64,000 nt of DNA from positions 62,001-126,000 of the forward strand of contig NZ_JACSPS010000003.1 of assembly GCF_014837035.1 (NCBI RefSeq), read 5' to 3'. Numbering within the stretch: the first letter of the stretch is position 1; each line of letters starts with the position of its first letter. Below are positions 51,744 to 60,420 of the stretch, in pieces. The notes under the pieces were generated by a model. That model was not told the origin of the DNA. It saw nothing but the letters and a program-made list of their open reading frames with translations, and searched no databases. The translations under genes and the position numbers were made by a program. This stretch comes from Kaistella pullorum (lineage in GTDB: Bacteria > Bacteroidota > Bacteroidia > Flavobacteriales > Weeksellaceae).

Positions 51744-52724
51744 ATGAAGTTTTTTAATTATTTTCTTTTAGCCACCGCTTTTGTACTCGTTCCGGTTTCC
51801 TGCGATAATAAGCCGGAAAACCTTTGGCAAATCGAGATTAAAAATCCGGCACAGAAAGTGGAAGTTCAGGATCTTTCGGCAGAATTTTATAATGCTGGTG
51901 TTCCTTTGGCCCAGTTTCAGCAGAAATATCCGTGGTTTCAGGGGACCGTAAGCGATGAAGATTTTGGAAAAAGAAGACTTGATAAAACCGAGATTGCAAT
52001 CTATAAAGAAGCCGTTGACAAAATCGGCACGCAAAAACTGAACAATGAACTTACAACCCTGTTTTCGCACATCAAACATTATTTCCCCGAATTCAAACAA
52101 CCAAAAGTATTCCTCTATTCATCGGCTTTGCAGGGAATAATGGAACCCATTTTCTATCACGATGCCGAAAATATGCTCTTCATTGATATCTCCGCGTTTT
52201 TAGGACAGAATAATCCAAATTATAAAGGTCTCGAGCAGTACTGGCAAGTCTCGATGAATCCCCAAAACATTATTCCCAAAGTATCACGCGTTTTCGCCGG
52301 CTTTTTCCTAAAGGAAAGTTTCGAGCATCAAAAATTTTTGGATGAGCTGATTTATCAGGGCAAGATCATGACGCTGCAGGATGCTTTTCTGCCCGGTTTC
52401 CCAGATTATCTGAAAATGAACTATGACCAGAAACAGTATGAGTGGGCTCTCGCCAACGAAGCGAACGTGTGGAATTATTTCGTAGAAAACAATCTGGTTT
52501 TCAGTGATGACAGCAGACTCCGCGAACGGTTCATTAATCCCGGTCCGTTTTCGAAATTTTATACCGAAGTGGATAATGATTCCTCACCGCAAATCGGAAT
52601 ATTTACAGGTTGGCAGATCGCACGGAAATTTTTCGAAGCGAAACCCGAAACCAAGCTCACCGATTTCCTGGAAATGGATAGCCAGACAATCTTTAACGAA
52701 AGCAATTACAAACCAAAAAATTAA
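51744..52724 (+). CDS. gldB: Gliding-motility lipoprotein GldB
   Basis: 326 residues with a lipoprotein signal (Cys20 in VPVSCDN). GldB blocks visible are LAQFQQKYPWFQG, KHYFPEFKQPKVFLY, YKGLEQYWQVSMNPQ and DEIIYQG-like LDELIYQGKIM. GldB is needed for gliding and surface function in Flavobacterium; non-gliding Chryseobacterium-type species keep it with the T9SS. It is the first gene of a gldB-gldC unit beside nadE. Confidence 0.95.
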   Translation: MKFFNYFLLATAFVLVPVSCDNKPENLWQIEIKNPAQKVEVQDLSAEFYNAGVPLAQFQQKYPWFQGTVSDEDFGKRRLDKTEIAIYKEAVDKIGTQKLNNELTTLFSHIKHYFPEFKQPKVFLYSSALQGIMEPIFYHDAENMLFIDISAFLGQNNPNYKGLEQYWQVSMNPQNIIPKVSRVFAGFFLKESFEHQKFLDELIYQGKIMTLQDAFLPGFPDYLKMNYDQKQYEWALANEANVWNYFVENNLVFSDDSRLRERFINPGPFSKFYTEVDNDSSPQIGIFTGWQIARKFFEAKPETKLTDFLEMDSQTIFNESNYKPKN

Positions 52725-52771
52725 TCTAAAGCTATGTTTAAATATTCCCTAAAAAGTATCAATTACAAAAT

Positions 52772-53098
52772 ATGAGAAAGACACAGATTACAATCGATGT
52801 AGAACTCGATGAAAACCATATCCCGGAGAGAATGCTTTGGAACGCACAGGACGGCGGCATAGATTCACAGGAAACGAAAGCTACGATGATTTCGGTTTGG
52901 GACGACAAGGCAATGGAAGCTTTGCGAATTGACCTTTGGACGAAAGATATGCCCGTAGATCAGATGAAAATGTTCTTTCACCAGACCCTAGTATCTTTAG
53001 GCAACACCTATCATCGCGCGACGGGCGAAGAAGATGTGGCCGCGTGGATGGAGCAGATAGCCGAGGAATTTGCGCAGAAATCCGCGATAAAAATGTAA
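52772..53098 (+). CDS. gldC: Gliding-motility protein GldC
   Basis: 108 residues without signal peptide. Signature parts are TQITIDVELDENHIPERMLW, TKATMIS-like ETKATMISVWDD and LRIDLWTKDMPVDQMKMFFHQT. GldC assists GldB-dependent motility but is not strictly essential in Flavobacterium johnsoniae. It begins 47 bases after gldB. Confidence 0.95.
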   Translation: MRKTQITIDVELDENHIPERMLWNAQDGGIDSQETKATMISVWDDKAMEALRIDLWTKDMPVDQMKMFFHQTLVSLGNTYHRATGEEDVAAWMEQIAEEFAQKSAIKM

Positions 53099-53200
53099 AA
53101 AGCCATAAGCTGTATGCGATAAGCATTAAGCTATTTTATATCTAACTTTTAAGTGAAGGCAGCACAGCGCCTAAAACTTAAAGCGTAAAGCAATAAAAAC
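53099..53200 (+). repeat. Spacer with several short TAAGC-type repeats
   Basis: Between gldC and the trans-sulfuration gene, ATAAGC or close variants occur about five times (for example ATAAGCT at 53104, ATAAGCATTAAGCT at 53119, TTAAAGCGTAAAGC near 53178). A similar TTAAGCTTTAAG is at 58934-58945. They could be remnants of a small dispersed element. Confidence 0.35.
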
Positions 53201-54343
53201 ATGAATTTCAACACAAAAGTAATACACGGTGGCCAGCACCACGAACCGGCGACAGGATCTGTGAATGTTCCGGTATTTTTAACGTCCACATTTGCGCAAA
53301 AATCGCCGGGCGTCCATTCAGGATACGAATATTCACGGGCAGCAAACCCAACCAGACAGGCGCTGGAAGACAGTCTCGCAAGTATCGAAAACGGTGCACG
53401 CGGTCTCGCATTCGGTTCCGGACTTGCCGCGATCGACTGCGTACTTAAATTATTGAATCCCGGCGATGAAGTGATTGCCGTAGATGATCTGTACGGCGGA
53501 ACTTACCGCATGTTTACGCGACTTTTTGAAAAATATCAGCTTAAATTTACCTTCGTCAATTTTGATGATGCTTCCAATATTGCGGATCTGATCAGTGATA
53601 AAACAAAACTGATCTGGATCGAAACACCGACCAATCCGCTGATGAAACTGGTGGATATCAAGGCCGTAACGGATTTGGTAAAAGGAAAAGATATTGTGGT
53701 TGCGGTGGATAATACTTTTGCGACACCTTATCTGCAGCGTCCTATCGATTTGGGTGCAGATATCGTGATGCATTCGGCGACAAAATATCTCGGCGGACAT
53801 TCGGACGTCATTGCCGGAGCCTTGGTTGCAAACACGGAAGAACTGGGCGAAAAACTCCATTTCATTCAGTTTGCGAGCGGCGGAATTTTAGGTCCGCACG
53901 ATTCCTATCTTGTCCTGCGCGGTATTAAAACACTTGCATTGAGAGTTCAGCGTCACTCTGAAAACGGGTTGGCTGTGGCTAGATACCTTGAAAGTCATCC
54001 TGGCGTGGAACGCGTAATCTATCCCGGACTGGAATCTCATCCGCAACACGAGCTGGCAAAACGCCAGATGACTGCATTTGGCGGAATGGTTTCATTCACA
54101 TTCAAATCCGGTAAGAAAGAAGATGCCGTGAAATTTCTCGAAAACCTGCGCGTATTCACTCTTGCGGAATCTTTGGGCGGCGTAGAATCGCTCGCAAATC
54201 ACCCGACTTTGATGACGCACGCTTCCATACCCGAAGACAAACGTGCAGAACTCGGCATTACCGACGATTTGGTGCGTTTAAGTGTAGGAATCGAAGATGC
54301 AGACGACCTTATCGCTGACCTTGAGGCAGCATTTAAAAATTAA
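53201..54343 (+). CDS. Cystathionine gamma-synthase/lyase family PLP enzyme
   Basis: 380 residues. The PLP lysine is Lys195 in HSATKYLGGHSDVIAG. Also present are SGYEYSRAANPTR, ETPTNPLMKLVDI, AVDNTFATPYLQRP and SLGGVESLANHP. It belongs to the Cys/Met metabolism family. Gamma-synthase and gamma-lyase activities cannot be separated with certainty from sequence. The gene is followed by a good terminator. Confidence 0.93.
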   Translation: MNFNTKVIHGGQHHEPATGSVNVPVFLTSTFAQKSPGVHSGYEYSRAANPTRQALEDSLASIENGARGLAFGSGLAAIDCVLKLLNPGDEVIAVDDLYGGTYRMFTRLFEKYQLKFTFVNFDDASNIADLISDKTKLIWIETPTNPLMKLVDIKAVTDLVKGKDIVVAVDNTFATPYLQRPIDLGADIVMHSATKYLGGHSDVIAGALVANTEELGEKLHFIQFASGGILGPHDSYLVLRGIKTLALRVQRHSENGLAVARYLESHPGVERVIYPGLESHPQHELAKRQMTAFGGMVSFTFKSGKKEDAVKFLENLRVFTLAESLGGVESLANHPTLMTHASIPEDKRAELGITDDLVRLSVGIEDADDLIADLEAAFKN

Positions 54344-54350
54344 AAAAAAT

Positions 54351-54380
54351 AAAAGCGGACATTAATTTGTCCGCTTTTTT
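54351..54380 (+). terminator. Intrinsic terminator after the trans-sulfuration gene
   Basis: An 11-bp stem (54351-54361 with 54368-54378), six-base loop and T-run. It lies 14 bases before the DinB-like ATG. Confidence 0.88.
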
Positions 54381-54393
54381 AAACTTTTCTGCA

Positions 54394-54906
54394 ATGACAG
54401 ATTTCCAAAAATATATTGAGCGTTACCTCAATCTCATTCCGTCCGGAAAGTGGCTTGAAGAAATGGTGAACAGCGGCGAGGAAACGCATCTCTTTTTCAG
54501 TCAGCTTATGCCCGAACAGGCTAATTTCGCGTACGCACCCGGAAAATGGACTTTAAAAGAAGTGTTGCAACACCTCATCGATGCCGAAAAAATCTTCGCA
54601 TACCGCGCCTTGCGTTTTTCCAGGCAAGATAAAACCGTTCTGCCCGGCTGGGATGAAGAAGCGTACGGCAAAACCTATGATTTGTCCGAACGGCCTGTTG
54701 CCAGCATCGCAGAAGAATACATGGCTGTACGGAAATCTTCACTGCTGTTTTTTCAGTTTCTGAATGCTGAACAACGCGCACAAACCGGTATCGCAAACGG
54801 CAACGAAATTTCCGTCGAAACTTTAGGCAAACTGATTGTCGGGCACAACATCCATCACATGAACGTGGTGAAAGAACGTTATTTACCACATTTCGAAAAC
54901 CTATGA
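54394..54906 (+). CDS. DinB-superfamily protein
   Basis: 170 residues from ATG 54394; a longer TTG start lies in the terminator and is rejected. The four-helix DinB/YfiT metal-binding pattern is present: LKEVLQHLIDAEKIF (first His), and IVGHNIHHMNVVKERYL (second and third His). Such proteins are metal-dependent thiol transferases or unknown hydrolases. The stop overlaps the YchJ start (ATGA), so the two are translated together. Confidence 0.87.
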   Translation: MTDFQKYIERYLNLIPSGKWLEEMVNSGEETHLFFSQLMPEQANFAYAPGKWTLKEVLQHLIDAEKIFAYRALRFSRQDKTVLPGWDEEAYGKTYDLSERPVASIAEEYMAVRKSSLLFFQFLNAEQRAQTGIANGNEISVETLGKLIVGHNIHHMNVVKERYLPHFENL

Positions 54907-55280
54907 ACTGTCCGTGCTGCTCTGGCGAACTTTATCTAAACTGCTGCCAACCTTATCACAACCGTGAAAAACACGCGCCTACCGCGGAAGCGCTGATGCG
55001 ATCGCGGTTTTCAGCGTTTGCGGTACCGAATGGTGAATATTTAATGGAAACCACGCTGCCCAAGAAAAGGAAATTCCACAATACCGATGATCTTCAGGAA
55101 TGGGGCGAAATAAACACGTGGACAAAACTGGAGATTGTGCAGAAACCCAGCGAAGACCAGGTGGAATTCCAAGCTTTTTATACTGATGAAGACGGACAAC
55201 CGCAATTTCACCATGAACTTTCCCTGTTCCGAAAGCTCGGCGGGCGGTGGTATTATGTTTCGGGTAAATTTTTAGACTGA
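54903..55280 (+). CDS. YchJ/UPF0225-family SEC-C protein
   Basis: 125 residues. The N-terminus MNCPCCSGELYLNCCQPYH is a SEC-C-like zinc-binding cysteine set. The rest is an NTF2-like fold (AEALMRSRFSAFAVPNGEYL, TWTKLEIVQ, HHELSLFRKLGGRWYYVSG). YchJ function is not known. Its stop overlaps the convergent VF530 gene by nine bases. Confidence 0.9.
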   Translation: MNCPCCSGELYLNCCQPYHNREKHAPTAEALMRSRFSAFAVPNGEYLMETTLPKKRKFHNTDDLQEWGEINTWTKLEIVQKPSEDQVEFQAFYTDEDGQPQFHHELSLFRKLGGRWYYVSGKFLD

Positions 55281-55526
55281 ATCCTCATTTCTCTGGGCTT
55301 TCTTTTTCTGGCGCAGCACATAGAGATAAAGACTTTCAACCTTGGTTCTTGCCCAGTCTGTTTTGCGGAGAAACTTTAAAGACGAATTAACGCTCGGATT
55401 ATCGGTGAAACATCGGATATTAATTTGTTCACCGAGCTGTGCGAAGCCTCCGTAATATTCCAGAAGCTCTTCCAAAATTGCGTCAAGGCGTTTTCCGTGC
55501 AAGGGATCTTTCGATTTTTCTTCCAT
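55272..55526 (-). CDS. VF530-family DNA-binding protein
   Basis: 84 residues. The signature is complete: DPLHGKRLDAILEELLEYYG, NIRCFTDNPSVNSSLKFLRK, TDWARTKVESLYL. VF530 proteins are small helical, nucleic-acid-binding proteins of unknown role. Confidence 0.92.
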   Translation of the reverse strand: MEEKSKDPLHGKRLDAILEELLEYYGGFAQLGEQINIRCFTDNPSVNSSLKFLRKTDWARTKVESLYLYVLRQKKKAQRNEDSV

Positions 55527-55584
55527 TTGGTAAATTTAGCCAATAGTTTTAAGAACAATAAAAACGCTCTTCGGACAATTGTTT

Positions 55585-55592
55585 TAATTTTG
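55585..55592 (+). promoter_or_regulatory. -7 box (TAATTTTG) of the threonylcarbamoyl-AMP synthase gene
   Basis: It matches TAnnTTTG and ends 21 bases before ATG 55614, supporting that start over upstream frames that run through the VF530 gene. Confidence 0.5.
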
Positions 55593-55613
55593 CCAAAAAG
55601 CAGCGATACTATT

Positions 55614-56162
55614 ATGCAAAACCTCATCGATACATTAAAATCCGGCGGCACCATTCTTTACCCAACCGATACTATTTGGGGAATTGGCTGTGATGCGACT
55701 AACGTGGAAGCCATTCAGAAAATATTTGAAATCAAAAAACGCGAGCCTTCAAAATCGATGATTATTTTAGTGGAATCGGTGAAAAGACTGCAGGATTTGG
55801 TGGAAGTGCCTGAAATGGCCTGGGAAATCATGGATCTCTCCGAAAAACCGGTGACAATCATTTACGACAACCCGCAAGGTTTGCCGCAGGAACTGTTGGC
55901 AGAAGACGGTAGCATCGGCATCAGGTTGATTAAAGATGATTATCTGAAAAAACTGATCGGGAAACTGAATAAACCGTTGGTATCCACTTCAGCAAATCTC
56001 AGCGGACAAAAGTCGCCAATGAAGTTCGCGGATATTTCGCGCGAAATCCTTAGTTCGGTAGATGCCGTGGCCGAAGAAAACCATGACAAAATCTCAGAAT
56101 ATTCCGGTTCATCCGTCATCCGCATGTGGATGGATGGCCGCGTGAAAGTGCTGAGAGAGTAA
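55614..56162 (+). CDS. L-threonylcarbamoyladenylate synthase (YrdC/TsaC type)
   Basis: 182 residues. The YrdC domain is clear: GGTILYPTDTIWGIGCDATN, KIFEIKKREPSKSMIILV, DGSIGIRLIKDDYLKKLI, PLVSTSANLSGQ. It makes threonylcarbamoyl-AMP for the tRNA t6A37 modification. It lacks the Sua5 C-terminal domain. The stop is five bases from the convergent DUF1801 gene. Confidence 0.93.
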   Translation: MQNLIDTLKSGGTILYPTDTIWGIGCDATNVEAIQKIFEIKKREPSKSMIILVESVKRLQDLVEVPEMAWEIMDLSEKPVTIIYDNPQGLPQELLAEDGSIGIRLIKDDYLKKLIGKLNKPLVSTSANLSGQKSPMKFADISREILSSVDAVAEENHDKISEYSGSSVIRMWMDGRVKVLRE

Positions 56163-56166
56163 TTTT

Positions 56167-56622
56167 TTATTTTTTATACAGTTTCTCGTACAGCGAGATC
56201 CACTGTTGCGGCGACACTTTTTGCACAAGTTCGCCAATAAGTTCATACGGGATATCGTCCACTTTTTTAAAGCGGATGCATGATTTTCCCATATCGAGTT
56301 TTCTGCTCGAATGTTTTGGGAATTCGCTCACAAACCAATCCAGAAGCTCCGGATCAGCGTAAATCCCCATGTGGTAGAGCGCTATGAAGTTCTTTTGTGA
56401 AGCCAAATTCAAAAAAGGCAGCGGCGAGCCCGGCGTGCAGTGATAACCGTCGGGATACGTCTCCAAAGGCACCTGCCATGCGATCATCCCGGAACTCTTG
56501 CCCTGCTCAAATCCTGAAGGAAGATTTTCTGAAATGGTCTCAATAAGCTTTTTGAAAGCTTCTTTCCTTTCTTCGGGAACATTCACAAGATATTCTTCGA
56601 TGTCTGATGATGTATTTTTCAT
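56167..56622 (-). CDS. DUF1801 (YdhG-like) protein
   Basis: 151 residues from ATG 56622. The DUF1801 pattern includes DIEEYLVNVPEERKEAFKKL, SGMIAWQVPLETYPDG, NFIALYHMGIY and GKSCIRFKKVDDIPYEL. The family is frataxin-like in fold and is sometimes linked to iron handling. The role here is unknown. Confidence 0.9.
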   Translation of the reverse strand: MKNTSSDIEEYLVNVPEERKEAFKKLIETISENLPSGFEQGKSSGMIAWQVPLETYPDGYHCTPGSPLPFLNLASQKNFIALYHMGIYADPELLDWFVSEFPKHSSRKLDMGKSCIRFKKVDDIPYELIGELVQKVSPQQWISLYEKLYKK

Positions 56623-56650
56623 GATTAATTTTTTATTAAAAGTACAAAAC

Positions 56651-56680
56651 AAAAAAATCCGGAAGCATTTTCCGGATTTT
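56651..56680 (-). terminator. Intrinsic terminator of the S9 peptidase gene
   Basis: A 9-bp stem (56656-56664 with 56670-56678) is followed on the reverse strand by a T-run. It lies just past the peptidase stop at 56688. Confidence 0.88.
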
Positions 56681-56687
56681 CTGTTTA

Positions 56688-58829
56688 CTATTTTTTGAGG
56701 TGGGCGTCAAAATAATCAGTGACCTTTTGCATCAGATGCACGCGGTCTTTGCCCATCACATTGTGCTCATGACCCGGATAAACGAAGTAATCGAGCTGCA
56801 CACCGTTGTCTACGGCCGCTTTAAGAAACTTCACCGAATGTTGCCAAACAACCACATCATCCTGCGCACCGTGAATCATCAAAAGCTTGCCTTTCAGATT
56901 CTGTACTTTATCCAAAAGGTTTGCTTTCGCGTAGCCTTCCGGATTGTTCTGAGGTGAATCCATATATCGCTCTGTGTACATTATTTCATACATATTCCAA
57001 TCGATCACCGGGCCTCCTGCAACCCCTGCTTTGAAAACTTCGGGGTGTTTCAGCATGAAACTGGTCGTCATAAAACCTCCGTAGCTCCAGCCATGAATGC
57101 CCATATTATCGGTGTCAGCGTAAGGTAAAGATTTAAGATATTCTACACCTTTCAGCTGGTCATTCATCTCAGTTTCACCCATATTTCTGAAAACCGCCTG
57201 CTCGAACTTCATCCCACGGTTCGAAGATCCGCGGCCATCCATCGTGAAAACAATGTAGCCGTTCTGCGCCATGTATTCGTACCAAAGGTTGCCCGACGCC
57301 GGAAAACTGTTGGTGATCAACTGCAGGTGCGGACCGTTGTACAAATACACAATCACAGGATATTTCCTCGTAGCGTCAAAATCCGTTGGCAGGATAATCT
57401 TGCCGTAAAGCGGAGTTCCATCGTCGGCTTTGAGGTTTACATTTTTAATCTCAGGTCTGTTGTAGTTCTTTAAAGGATTTTCTGACGTAAGAATGTTTTT
57501 AGACTGTCCGTTGGCCGTGTTGATAAGGTTTACACTGCGTGGTGTGGTTGCATTGCTGTAAATATCGTACAGCTGGGAACCGTCTTTGCTCAGAATTCCG
57601 GTGTGCATGCCGGGTGCAGACGTGAGTTTCTGCGTACGGAAACTGTTCCAGTTAATCTTATACAGATGTCTTTCGAGCGGACTTTCCTGTGTGGAAGTGT
57701 AAAAAATTTCCTTTTTCTTTTCATTGAAACCCAAAACATCGGTCACAAGCCAATCACCTTTGGTAATCTGCGCTACAAGACCTTTTTCTAAATGGTAGTG
57801 GAACAGATGGTTGTAACCTGTGCGTTGGCTTTGCCAAATGAAATCAGTATTCGAATTCGGGAAAAATAAAAGCGGATTCTGCGGCTCCACATATTTGTCA
57901 GATTGTTCTTCGAACAAAGTTTTAATAAATGAACCTGTAACTGCGTCGTACTGATTCATTTTTAAATGATTCTGGTCGCGGTTCAGCACACCTACGAAAA
58001 TATATTTCGAATCGGGGCTCCACGTCACGGCTGTAAGATACTGTTCTTTGTCACCTTCAGTTTTAAGGAAAGTGGTCTTCTGGGAATTTATATCATAAAC
58101 ACCCAAAGTCACCTGATGAGAAGTACCACCGGCCATCGGATATTTGATGTTGGTGTTCTTTGCGGGCGTTACAGACCAGTCGATTACCGGATAATCTGTA
58201 ACCATCGTTTCATCCATTCTGTAGAATGCGATCTTCGCGGCATCGGGAGCGGCAAAAATTCCGCCACGGATCCCGAACTCACTGCGGTGAACGGCTTGGC
58301 CATTCACAATATGTTCGTTTTCATCAGTTGTAATTGCGATGTTTTTACCGTTTCTGTTCAGGTAAAGATTATTTTTTACGGTATAAACAATCGATTTGTT
58401 GTCGGCTAAAATTTCTGCATTGGCAGCGCCTTCATTTAAACTGGTCCACTCCGTGGTTTTCCAGTCATTGCCCGATTTTGTGATGCGGTAGTACTTACCA
58501 TCCTGCACGAAATATCCTTTTGAGCGGTCGGTAAACTTTACCGGTGGCAACGCTTTTAATCTCTGTTCGGCGGCAAGATTCTTATTGATCTGATACAGAG
58601 AAACAAGCGTGTCCTGCTTCATTCCCTGCATTTCCGTTACCAGATAGCCATTGCGCGTACCGTAGATGTACGCCTTCGCATCAGGTGTCCACGAAAATTG
58701 CGGAATCGATTTTATCGCGAGATTACTGCGCAAACCGTTCACCGATTCGGCCATTGTATATTTTTGGTTTTGAGCAAACACTAAGCTCCCTAAACCAAGA
58801 ACTAAAAAAGGTAGTTTTGAGAATTTCAT
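56688..58829 (-). CDS. Secreted DPP4-like S9 prolyl peptidase
   Basis: 713 residues with a signal peptide (MKFSKLPFLVLGLGSLVFAQ). An N-terminal beta-propeller (about 40-460, with the VHRSEFGIRGG exit element that binds substrate N-termini) precedes an alpha/beta-hydrolase domain. The catalytic triad is Ser582 (HGWSYGGFM), Asp657/658 (HGAQDDVV) and His687/689 (PGHEHNV). It cleaves di- or tripeptides after proline or alanine in the periplasm. Similar enzymes are abundant in protein-eating Flavobacteria. Confidence 0.94.
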   Translation of the reverse strand: MKFSKLPFLVLGLGSLVFAQNQKYTMAESVNGLRSNLAIKSIPQFSWTPDAKAYIYGTRNGYLVTEMQGMKQDTLVSLYQINKNLAAEQRLKALPPVKFTDRSKGYFVQDGKYYRITKSGNDWKTTEWTSLNEGAANAEILADNKSIVYTVKNNLYLNRNGKNIAITTDENEHIVNGQAVHRSEFGIRGGIFAAPDAAKIAFYRMDETMVTDYPVIDWSVTPAKNTNIKYPMAGGTSHQVTLGVYDINSQKTTFLKTEGDKEQYLTAVTWSPDSKYIFVGVLNRDQNHLKMNQYDAVTGSFIKTLFEEQSDKYVEPQNPLLFFPNSNTDFIWQSQRTGYNHLFHYHLEKGLVAQITKGDWLVTDVLGFNEKKKEIFYTSTQESPLERHLYKINWNSFRTQKLTSAPGMHTGILSKDGSQLYDIYSNATTPRSVNLINTANGQSKNILTSENPLKNYNRPEIKNVNLKADDGTPLYGKIILPTDFDATRKYPVIVYLYNGPHLQLITNSFPASGNLWYEYMAQNGYIVFTMDGRGSSNRGMKFEQAVFRNMGETEMNDQLKGVEYLKSLPYADTDNMGIHGWSYGGFMTTSFMLKHPEVFKAGVAGGPVIDWNMYEIMYTERYMDSPQNNPEGYAKANLLDKVQNLKGKLLMIHGAQDDVVVWQHSVKFLKAAVDNGVQLDYFVYPGHEHNVMGKDRVHLMQKVTDYFDAHLKK

Positions 58830-58959
58830 TAAAATAATTTAAGGCCTTAAAAATACGAATTTTAAAGGCAAATGTTAAGAAAAAGTTAATCAATGATTCC
58901 CTAAATGCATTCTAAATCCCTCATTAATGCAGCCTTAAGCTTTAAGTTCTCGGTTTGGT

Positions 58960-59658
58960 TTAGTTTGGCATTTGATAGATATCCGTAAACGGATCCACTG
59001 AAGTCCGCGTCGTATTCCATTGGTACTTATGCGTCCAGTATGCAACTTTCATCGAAAGAATTCCAAGCCCGGCACCGAAAAGTACATCGGAAATATAGTG
59101 TTTGTCATTGGCCATCCGCATCACGCCGACGCCTGTTGCAAGTCCGTACGAAACATACGGAACCCAGCGGTGGTTTTCGCCATATTCAATCGAAAGCATC
59201 GTCGCGCCCGCGAAGGCATTGGCAGTGTGACCGGACGGAAATGAATAGGCAGTGCCGTCTGGCCGTGGTTTTTTAAGAGTTTTCTTTAAAACGTAAACCA
59301 GCCCCAGGTTCAGCGCCTGACCTTTGATTAAAACTGCGGTTCTGTTCTGCCAGTCGGTTTTCGCCGTCATGCCGGCAAGTCCGAAACCGTAAACCGCAAA
59401 CATGGGCGCGAACTGGGCGTAATCATCAAGATGATTTCCAAACCCAAGAAGATCGGAGCCTTTGTCGTTTTCATTTGGTGAAATTTTACCACGTTCGGCA
59501 TCAAATAAAATTCCGGCAGTCATCAGAACCGCCGGAACATAGATTTTTTTGGGTTTAAAACTTAAACGCTCATTAGAAAAAACCAGAGAATCGGCTTTCT
59601 GCGCAAAACCGCTGAGGCAAATGCAGAGAAAATACAGGAAAAACCAGTTTCTGATCAT
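58960..59658 (-). CDS. PAP2-family phosphatase with signal peptide
   Basis: 232 residues. A cleavable-looking signal (MIRNWFFLYFLCICLSGFAQ) precedes a PAP2 domain with KKTLKKPRP, SFPSGHTANAFAG and RMANDKHYISD. The residue before HxxxD in the third motif is less canonical (R-M-A-N-D-K-H). Membrane segments are fewer than in the other PAP2 at 5594-6163, so it may act in the periplasm or outer membrane. Substrate unknown. Confidence 0.88.
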   Translation of the reverse strand: MIRNWFFLYFLCICLSGFAQKADSLVFSNERLSFKPKKIYVPAVLMTAGILFDAERGKISPNENDKGSDLLGFGNHLDDYAQFAPMFAVYGFGLAGMTAKTDWQNRTAVLIKGQALNLGLVYVLKKTLKKPRPDGTAYSFPSGHTANAFAGATMLSIEYGENHRWVPYVSYGLATGVGVMRMANDKHYISDVLFGAGLGILSMKVAYWTHKYQWNTTRTSVDPFTDIYQMPN

Positions 59659-59708
59659 CTGGCCAAGTTAACTGTTTTCCCGATATGAACCGTTTTCGTT
59701 CCCGAAGT

Positions 59709-60371
59709 TTATTTGAAACTGATCTTTCCGCCAATTACATTCCGCACTTTGCGGTCTTCTGGATCACCATAGATATCGATGATTCCACCCGCACGCGTGG
59801 TGGCATTAACGGATCCGGTGGCTGTAACGGTGGCCATTCCTCCTGCATTTGCAGTGACGGTTGTGTTCTCAGATTCTACGGTTTCACCGAAATATTTACC
59901 ACCTGAATTTACTACAACATCCTGATTATCCGCTATGCCTGTAAGTTTAATTTCGCCCGCGGAATTGGTTTTGATATTGAGTTTAGATGTCTTCACCGGA
60001 AACTCAATCATTGAACCTTCGTTGGCAACAAGCGTCAGCATTCGCGACTGCAACTCGTTTTCTGCCGAAACCGCAGAACCCTGACTGGCCTGAATATCGT
60101 TCAGGTTTTCGTAATAAACTTTTACCACGGTATTGCTTCCCTGCAGGATTTTAGCCGGCGCCATCCGGATTTTAAGCTCACCGTTTTTGTTCACGGTTTC
60201 CACATCCGCATTATCATTTTCGAGCTCTACCCTGCTGTTATCAGACTGGATGAGTGTTACTTTAATTTTGTCGTACACCTTAAGTGACGAAAATTCGCCT
60301 ACATTTCGGGCAGTCTGTGCCCACGCAAACTGCGCGGCTACTAACAGAAAACTTCCTAATACTTTCTTCAT
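59709..60371 (-). CDS. DUF2807 (head-GIN) secreted beta-repeat protein
   Basis: 220 residues with a signal peptide (MKKVLGSFLLVAAQFAWAQ). The rest is a parallel beta-solenoid of the DUF2807 type (FSSLKVYDKIKVTLIQSD, GSAVSAENELQSRML, NIKTNSAGEIKLTGIADNQD, VTANAGGMATVTATGSV). Its function is unknown; this fold often appears as a putative auto-transporter or adhesin. Confidence 0.88.
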   Translation of the reverse strand: MKKVLGSFLLVAAQFAWAQTARNVGEFSSLKVYDKIKVTLIQSDNSRVELENDNADVETVNKNGELKIRMAPAKILQGSNTVVKVYYENLNDIQASQGSAVSAENELQSRMLTLVANEGSMIEFPVKTSKLNIKTNSAGEIKLTGIADNQDVVVNSGGKYFGETVESENTTVTANAGGMATVTATGSVNATTRAGGIIDIYGDPEDRKVRNVIGGKISFK

Positions 60372-60420
60372 TATAATTGATTTTAACTCCTGTATAAACG
60401 GTTTCAGGATCGTTTTATTT

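Noticed and set aside
54367-54393. An upstream TTG start of the DinB-like gene
   Set aside because: It lies inside the terminator of the preceding gene. ATG 54394 is the better start.
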